Source: Chondrosia reniformis
Lineage: Eukaryota > Porifera > Demospongiae > Chondrillida > Chondrillidae
Assembly (NCBI GenBank): GCA_947172415.1
Contig: OX359197.1
Location: 2,790,001 to 2,854,000, forward strand
Direction: 5' to 3'
DNA length: 64,000 bases
The notes beneath the pieces are model-generated. The model saw nothing but the letters and a program-made list of their open reading frames with translations, was not told the DNA's origin and did no database searches. The position numbers and the translations under genes were made by a program. This document shows positions 58,031 to 64,000 of the stretch, piece after piece; position 1 is the stretch's first letter, and each line of letters begins with the position of its first letter.

Positions 58031-58470
58031 ATTAACTAGTATTACTTAAATGGTACTCGTTGTATGGACTAGTTGTATGTACAAATTGCATATTCTAGTT
58101 ATATGTACTAGTTGTATGTGCTAGTTATATATATATATATACTAGTTGTATGTACTAGTTGTATAAATATACAAGTTTTATGTGCTAGTTGTATGTATGT
58201 ACTAGTTGTATGGACTACTTGTATGTACTAGTTATATGTACTAGGTGTATGTACTAGGTGTATGTACTAGTTTTATGTACTAGTTGTATGGACTAGTTGT
58301 ATGCACCAGTTGTATGTACTAGTTGTATGAACCAGTTACTAAATGTATGTAGTAGTTCTATTTTCTAGTTGTATGTCCTAGTTGTATGGACTAGTTGTTT
58401 GTACTGAGTTTGTGTACTAGTTGTATGGACTAGTTGTATGTACTAGTTTTATGTACTAATAGTTAAAGTT
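58031..58470. repeat. 13-bp minisatellite, minus-oriented array
   Basis: ACTAGTTGTATGT units with a TA microsatellite at 58127-58140. Confidence 0.95.
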
Positions 58471-58594
58471 TGTTAGAAAGTTGCATTTGTATGAGGTGGT
58501 TAGCAGTATAGCATTCGCAAAGTATGGTTTCGCAACGTTTTCTCCATATGGCTTCATTTCTAGGAGCAAAACCCAATGTCCTGTGCTTCTTTAT

Positions 58595-58855
58595 TAGCGG
58601 CTGCCTGTGGCAGTCCCCTCTATTGTTTTCATAACGCGATTTATGTATGGCTTCACATTACAGATATATATATATAATACGAGTTCATACCAACTATTAT
58701 AGCACACTTCATACGTCGATATATGTATAATACGAGTTCATACGCAACTATTGTAATACTTAATTTATACGTCAATACATCATTTTTGAAAATGGCGGCA
58801 TTCAGGAAGCTTTAGTTAACGAAGCTTTTCTGTCACTATTTATAATTTTCAGGAC
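58595..58855 (+). repeat. GC-hairpin repeat, 3'-truncated member
   Basis: Starts GCGGCTGCCTGTGGCAGTCC, with AATACGAGTTC and AGGAAGCTTTAGTTAACGAA inside, and stops at TTTTCAGGAC before the terminal hairpin. The array resumes directly. Confidence 0.8.
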
Positions 58856-61188
58856 AGTTGCAAGTACTACTCGCATGTAGTAGTCGTATGTACTAGTTCT
58901 AGTTATATTTACTAGGTCTAGGTATTAGTAGGTAGTTATATGTTGTACTACTTGTAGGTACTTGTTGTATGTACTAGTGGTTCTAGTACTAGTTATACTA
59001 TGTACTAGGTAGGTACTAGCTCTAAGTACTAGATACTACAGGTATGTATTAGTTGTATGAACTACTTATATGTACTAGTTATATGTACTAGTTGTGTGTA
59101 CTAATTCTATGTACTAGTTGTAGGTACTAGTTGAATGTACTAGTGGTAGGTTCTCGCACTAGTTAAACTAGGCACTAGGTAGGTACTAGTTGTATGTACT
59201 ACTTGTTTGCACTAGCTGTGTGTACCAGTTGTATGTTCTAGTTGAGTTTACTAGTTGTATGTATTGCTTGTATGTACTACTTCTATGTACTAGTTGTATG
59301 TACTAGTTGTGTGTACTAGTTGTATGTAGAAGTACTAGTTATATTTACTATTTGTAGGCACTAGTTATATGTACTAGTATGTAGTAGGTCTCTGTACTAC
59401 ATGTTTGTACTAGTTGTATGTACATGCGGTATGAACTAGATATGTACCAGTTGTATGTACTAGCTGTATGAACTAATTGTATGTACTAGCTATGTACTAG
59501 TTGTATGTACTAATAGTATGTATTAGTTTTATGTAGTCGTTCTATGTACTAGTTCTATGTACTAGTTGTAGTACTAGTTGCATCGACTAGTTGTATGTAC
59601 TAGTTGTATGTACCATATAGTTGTATGTACTAGTTTTATGGACTAGTTTTATATAGTATTTATATGTATTAGATATATATGTATGTACTTGTTATATGAA
59701 GTAGTTGTGTTTACTAGTTATATGTACTAGTTATGTGTACTAGTTGTATGCAATAGTTGTAGGTACTGGTTGTATGTAATAATTGTAGATACAAATTGTG
59801 TGTACTAGTTGTAAGTTCTAGTACTAGTTAAACTAGGTCCTTGGTAGGTACTAGTTAATTGTATTACTTGTTTTTACTACCGATGTGAACTAGTTTTATG
59901 TACTTGATGTGTGTACTAATTGTATGTACTCGTTGTAAGTATTTGTTGTATCTACTAGTTGTATATTCTAGTACTAGGTAAACTAAGTACTAGGTAGGTT
60001 CTAGTTGCTTATACTAATTGTTTGTGCTACTTGTATGTACTAGGTGTGTGTACTAGTTGTGTGTACTAGTTGTATGTACTACTTGTTTGTACTAGCTCTA
60101 TGTACTAATTGTATGTACTAGTTGTGTGAACTAGATGTATGTACTACATGTGTGTATATATTAGTTGTATGTACCAGTTGTGTGCCCTAGTTGTAGGTAT
60201 TAGTTGTGTGTACTAGTTGTATGTATTACTTGTATGTACTAGTTGGATGAAGTAGTTATATGTAGTAGTTGTGTGAACTAGTTATATGTACTAGTTATAT
60301 GTACTAGCTTTCTTAACTGGGTTTATTTACTAGTTGGAGGTACTAGTTGTATGTACTAGTTGTAGGTTCTTGTATTAGTTAAACTAGGTACTAGGTAGGT
60401 ACTTGTTGTTTTTACTTCTTGTTTGTACTAGTTGAGTGTATTAGTTGTATGTACTAGTTGTGTGAACTAGTTGTATGAACTACATGTGTGTACTAGTTGT
60501 ATATACTAGTTGTATATACCATATAGTTGTATGTTCTAGTTTTATGGAATAGTTTTATTTACTATTTATATGTATAACATATATGTATATGTACTCGTTT
60601 TATGTAGTAGTTGTGTTTACTATTTATATGTACTAGTTGTGTGTACTAGTTATATGTAATAGTTGTAGCTACTAATTGTGTGTACTAGTTGTAGGTTCTA
60701 GTACTAGTTAAACTAGATACTTGGTAGGTACAAGTAAATGTATTACTTGTTGGTACTAGAGATGTGAACTAGTTTTATGTACTACATGTGTGTACTAGTT
60801 CTATGTACTAATTGTTTGTACTAGTTGTATGTACTACTTGTTTGCACTAGCTCTATGTACTAATTGTATGTACTAGTTGTGTGAACTAGATGTATGTACG
60901 ACATGTGTGTATTAGTATAATGTACTAGTTGAATGTACTACTTCTATGTACTAGTTGTATGTTGTAGTTATATGTAGTAGTTGTGTGAACAAGTTATATG
61001 TACTAGTTGTATGTACTAATTTTATGTACTGGTTGTATGTATTAGTTTTATGAATAAGTTATATGTATTAGTTGTATGTACTACTTTTCTTAACTAGGTT
61101 TATTTACTAGTTGGAGGTACTAGTTGTATGTACTAGTTGTAGGTTCTTGCACTAGTTGAACTAGGTATATACTAGGTAGGTACTTGTT
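58856..61188. repeat. 13-bp minisatellite, long minus-oriented array
   Basis: The longest uninterrupted stretch. A higher-order pattern is visible: a block with AGGTTCTAGTACTAGTTAAA, CTAGGTACTAGGTAGGTACT recurs near 58985, 59150, 59815, 59970, 60360, 60690 and 61140. The array evolved by duplication of units of several hundred bases. Confidence 0.95.
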
Positions 61189-61572
61189 ATGGGCTGCCAC
61201 AGGCAGCCCCCTCTATAGTTTTCATAATGCGATTTATGTATGGCTTCATGTTACGGATATAAATATAACACGAGTTCATACGCAACTATTATAACACATT
61301 TTATACGTCAATATATATATACTACGAGTTCATACGCAACTATTGTAACACTTAATTTATACGTCTATACAACGTTTTTGCAAATGGCGGCATTCAGGAA
61401 ACTTTAGTTAACGAAGCTTTTCTGTCGCTATTTATAATTTTCAGGACACTCAAGCGTCCTCAAGCGTTAGGATTAAGAATAGTATATCAAAGCCGAACAA
61501 TGTTGCCAAGTAGTGTGAGTAAATTTTGGGGGCGGCAGCCCCACGAGTTTTTAAACTCGAACTACTTGTTTT
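61189..61572 (+). repeat. GC-hairpin repeat, full member in the array
   Basis: Starts GGGCTGCCACAGGCAGCCCC and ends CGGCAGCCCCACGAGTTTTT plus AAACTCGAACTACTTG. ACTTGTT occurs on both borders (61182-61188 and 61564-61570), as would a 7-bp target duplication, but ACTTG also belongs to the element's own end, so this is ambiguous. Confidence 0.85.
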
Positions 61573-62163
61573 TATTTCTTGTTTGTACTAGTTGAGTGTA
61601 TTAGTTGTATGTACGGGTTGTGTGAACTAGTTGTATGTACTACATGTATGTACTAGTTGTATGTACTAGTTGTATGTAGTACTTGTATGTACTAGTTGTA
61701 TGTACTAGTTGTATGTACTAGTTGTATGTACAAGGTATATTTGTAATTGCTACTTTTATGTAGTAGTTGTGTAAACTTGTTATATGTACTAATTGCATGT
61801 ACTAATTTTATGAACTAGTTGTATGTACTAGTTGTAGGTTCTAGCACTAGTGAGACTAGGTACTAAGTAGGTACTAGTTGTATATACTATATACTAGTTG
61901 TATGCACTAGTTGTGTGTACTAGTTATGTGTACTAGTTGTGTGTACTAGTTGTAGGTACTAGTTGTAGTTAGTAGTTGTATGTACTTGTTGTAGGTTCTA
62001 GTACTAGTTAAACCAGGAACTAGGTAGGTATTAGTTTTATGTACTACTTGTATGTACCAGTTATATGTACTAGCTATATGTATTACTTGTATGTAAATCT
62101 TGTATGAACTAGTTGTATGTACTAGTTGTATGTTCTAGTTGTAGGTACAAGTTGTATGTACTA
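61573..62163. repeat. 13-bp minisatellite, minus-oriented array end
   Basis: Final part of the array, ending at the TTAA of the second piggyBac. Confidence 0.95.
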
Positions 62164-64000
62164 TTAACCCTTTTGCGTGCGTAAGCCACTTTAGTGGCTT
62201 ACCCCTAAACATGCAAATTAATTTTTTCGACCGAATTTGTATGATTCCCAGGCAATGGTCTGACAATAATATAAGTAATCCTAATATGCAGTTATGACGT
62301 CGTTGCATCCATACTAAAGAAGTTACAAAGGAAATAAAAACACAAGTATTCTAAGAAATACAATACAAATATGGGGATAATTAAAAGTAAACTGGCTTCC
62401 ATAAGTTACCCAGTTTAGTTTTTTGTGTGGAATATCCAAAAACAGGGCACTCGACAGAGTGGAACTGGATGTTTTGGATTGCAATCGGAACAAGCAACGT
62501 AACACCTCTTCTCGTGTTATATAGGGCACAAACAACTTAGTGAAGCTTTGATTTGGTCTGGGAAGTGACGATCATTGAAACGAGTCGAAGGAGGAACATC
62601 TGCTGTGGGTCAGCGCCAGCTTTACTCAGCAGTTCCTCTACGAGCTCCAAAATAAAGTTTCCTAGTGAACATTTTGGAACATTTGGAGTTTCACAAGTCA
62701 GAATGTAGGCATTTACATGGAGAGATCAACTTAGAAGAAAAACAGATATTGCCACCACTTCTTAGACTTCCTGGAGCAACCATAAGTTTTCCTTCTTGCA
62801 TCTGCCAAGTCTACACCACCCATATAGGTGTTGTAGACCTTAATTGCAGTAGGGCAAGGGATGGCTTACCTGCTCCCATCTTTCTGTCTCCTGTTGATGG
62901 TGGTAGTGTCTTTTAGATTGGTAATTGTGTTTACCATGGCAACACACGTGTTGTCCTTCCATACGAGGCAATTTACACATCCTGATTTAGCCTCTTTAGA
63001 ATCCCCTCGTTCCATTTTTTGTTCATTTCTTTGATATTTACAAGGGTAGAAAGCCAATTTCTACTGTTAGTCCTTACAGTGCCTGTGCAAAACAAAGTTT
63101 TGCTAAGCAGTGACTCTGCTAAGAAACACTGGAGAAAAAGTTATCAAAGAAGATGAAATATCCCTTGTTAGTGGAACTGTAAGATCTTCTACGATTCTTT
63201 TCCCAAGATTTTCTCTATTGTACCATCTGCGGCTTTTCCAGCATAAACCTGCATTTGACTTATGTAGCCATTGTAAGCATCTGCTCTGCACCAGACTTTA
63301 AACCCACACTTCACTGGCTTTTGGGGCATGTACTGTTTAAGAGAACTTCTTCCCTTAAATGGAACCATGGCCTAGTCAATAGATACCTCCCTATGCGGTT
63401 GATACTCTTCAAGGCAACTTTTATTTACTTCATAAAGCAATGGCCTAACCTTGTGTAGCTTGTCGTATCCTGGCTGATTTCTACTAACAGCTGTGGAATT
63501 ATCATTCACATGGAGAATACTCATCAAGACCTTAAAGCGTGTCAAGGCATCCCTTGTAGAATTGCTGGTGATCCAAGGATTGGATTCTGGACCAGTAATC
63601 TTGCCACTCAGGTAAACGATTTATCCCAGTAGCAAGTACAATGCCAAGGAAAAGCATCATTTCATCAAGAGAAGTATCTTCCCAATTATACTTAGCTGAA
63701 GGGGGATTTTGTGAAGCATACAGGTTAGTCTGGAAACACAAGTCCTGGAAGGTGTTTTTCCCAAATATACCAAGGAAAAAATCCAGTGCTGTACTATCGC
63801 TCTCTAGTGGATTTGTTACCCCAATCTTCTCCCTGAATTCAGCTATAGGTATAGCAGTTTGATTGCCTTCACTAATGGATGTTAGGCAGTCTGTCTCATC
63901 TGAAGAAGACATGTGATCTTCACTATCTTCATTATCTTGAGCATTATCAAGAGGATCAGGTAATATCTCAATTACTTCAAACAAACTATTGTCACCTTCA
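62164..64000 (-). mobile_element. Second piggyBac element, runs off the window
   Basis: Its left end is TTAACCCTTTTGCGTGCG. A perfect 10-bp hairpin (GTAAGCCACT, loop TT, AGTGGCTTAC; 62181-62202) follows. The transposase relic lies on the minus strand and enters from the right edge. The other terminus is outside the window. Confidence 0.85.
62690..63984 (-). pseudogene. piggyBac transposase relic
   Basis: The N-terminal acidic frame (from a Met at 63984 or further right) has DALDFF-like STALDFFLGIFGKNTFQDLC and EMMLFLGIVLATGINRLPEW, then YW. Beyond 63530 the pieces are spread over frames: DKLHKVRPLLYEVNKSCLEE; the first catalytic block HREVSID-AMVPFKGRSS with a TAG stop in place of the Glu after Asp (63385); KVWCRADAYNGYISQMQVYA; ERGDSKEAKSGCVNCLVWKD; and the last Asp block VYNTYMGGVDLADA near 62820. 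The domain order is that of DDE_Tnp_1_7. It is more decayed than, and clearly different from, the copy at 42.5 kb. Confidence 0.8.

Noticed and set aside
61182..61570. ACTTGTT as a proven 7-bp target duplication of the GC-hairpin repeat
   Set aside because: ACTTG also ends the copies at 39703 and 47412, so it may belong to the element.
48366..62163. Minisatellite as a telomere or a CRISPR array
   Set aside because: The 13-bp ACTAGTACATACA unit is not telomere-like, there are no spacers, and the arrays are internal and occur in both orientations.
1..64000. Bacterial contamination, suggested by the ISXO2-like transposase
   Set aside because: The domain is shared with eukaryotic Merlin elements. 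Introns, LINEs, Penelope and minisatellites are all eukaryotic.

Overview
The window is AT-rich, gene-poor eukaryotic DNA made almost entirely of transposable elements in various states of decay. Genes are split by GT-AG introns. The only piece that looks like an ordinary host gene is a short three-exon gene start encoding an actin-binding calponin-homology (CH) domain of the spectrin/filamin type. The mix of families (KDZ, MULE, Merlin, piggyBac, Helitron-type fragments, Penelope, R2-like and other LINEs) suggests an early-branching marine invertebrate. A sponge is my best guess, but this is inference and not proven by the sequence.

Layout. 1-7.8 kb: LINE fragments, TAA-type microsatellites and a dispersed repeat with a hammerhead-ribozyme-like core. 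7.8-10.5 kb: the CH-domain gene on the minus strand; 2.28 kb of it is duplicated at 34.85-37.13 kb, where the copy is broken. 10.69-16.21 kb: a MULE transposon with terminal inverted repeats, a split transposase (zinc-binding N-terminus, DDE core, SWIM finger) and a Ulp1-like protease. 16.2-20.4 kb: two short inverted-repeat elements, an RPA-like OB-fold gene relic and a Helitron-type N-terminal relic. 20.4-21.6 kb: a 145-bp satellite. 22.4-22.7 kb: a 330-bp palindrome whose loop holds a textbook hammerhead core on the minus strand. 22.8-30.0 kb: two convergent multi-exon genes, a plus-strand OTU/Cys-cluster/Ulp1 gene and a minus-strand KDZ-type transposase. 31.7-34.0 kb: a second MULE-like transposase.

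37-47.5 kb: repeat families and a clear nest, a piggyBac element (TTAA ends) inside a Merlin element (long TIRs, perfect 8-bp target duplication, and a related empty site 250 bp upstream). 48-62.2 kb: arrays of a 13-bp minisatellite (ACTAGTACATACA), interrupted by an R2-like retrotransposon, a Penelope-like element with an inverted partial copy, a LINE 3' end, a foldback region and copies of a structured GC-hairpin repeat. 62.16 kb to the end: the left end and decayed transposase of a second piggyBac.

The most interesting points are the several hammerhead ribozyme motifs in three contexts, the KDZ transposase paired with an OTU/Ulp1 gene, the Ulp1-carrying MULE, and the minisatellite acting as a landing site for many retroelements, with unit orientation switching across the R2-like insert. 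Most transposases carry stops or frameshifts. All exon joins are read by eye from reading frame and splice motifs and are unverified.
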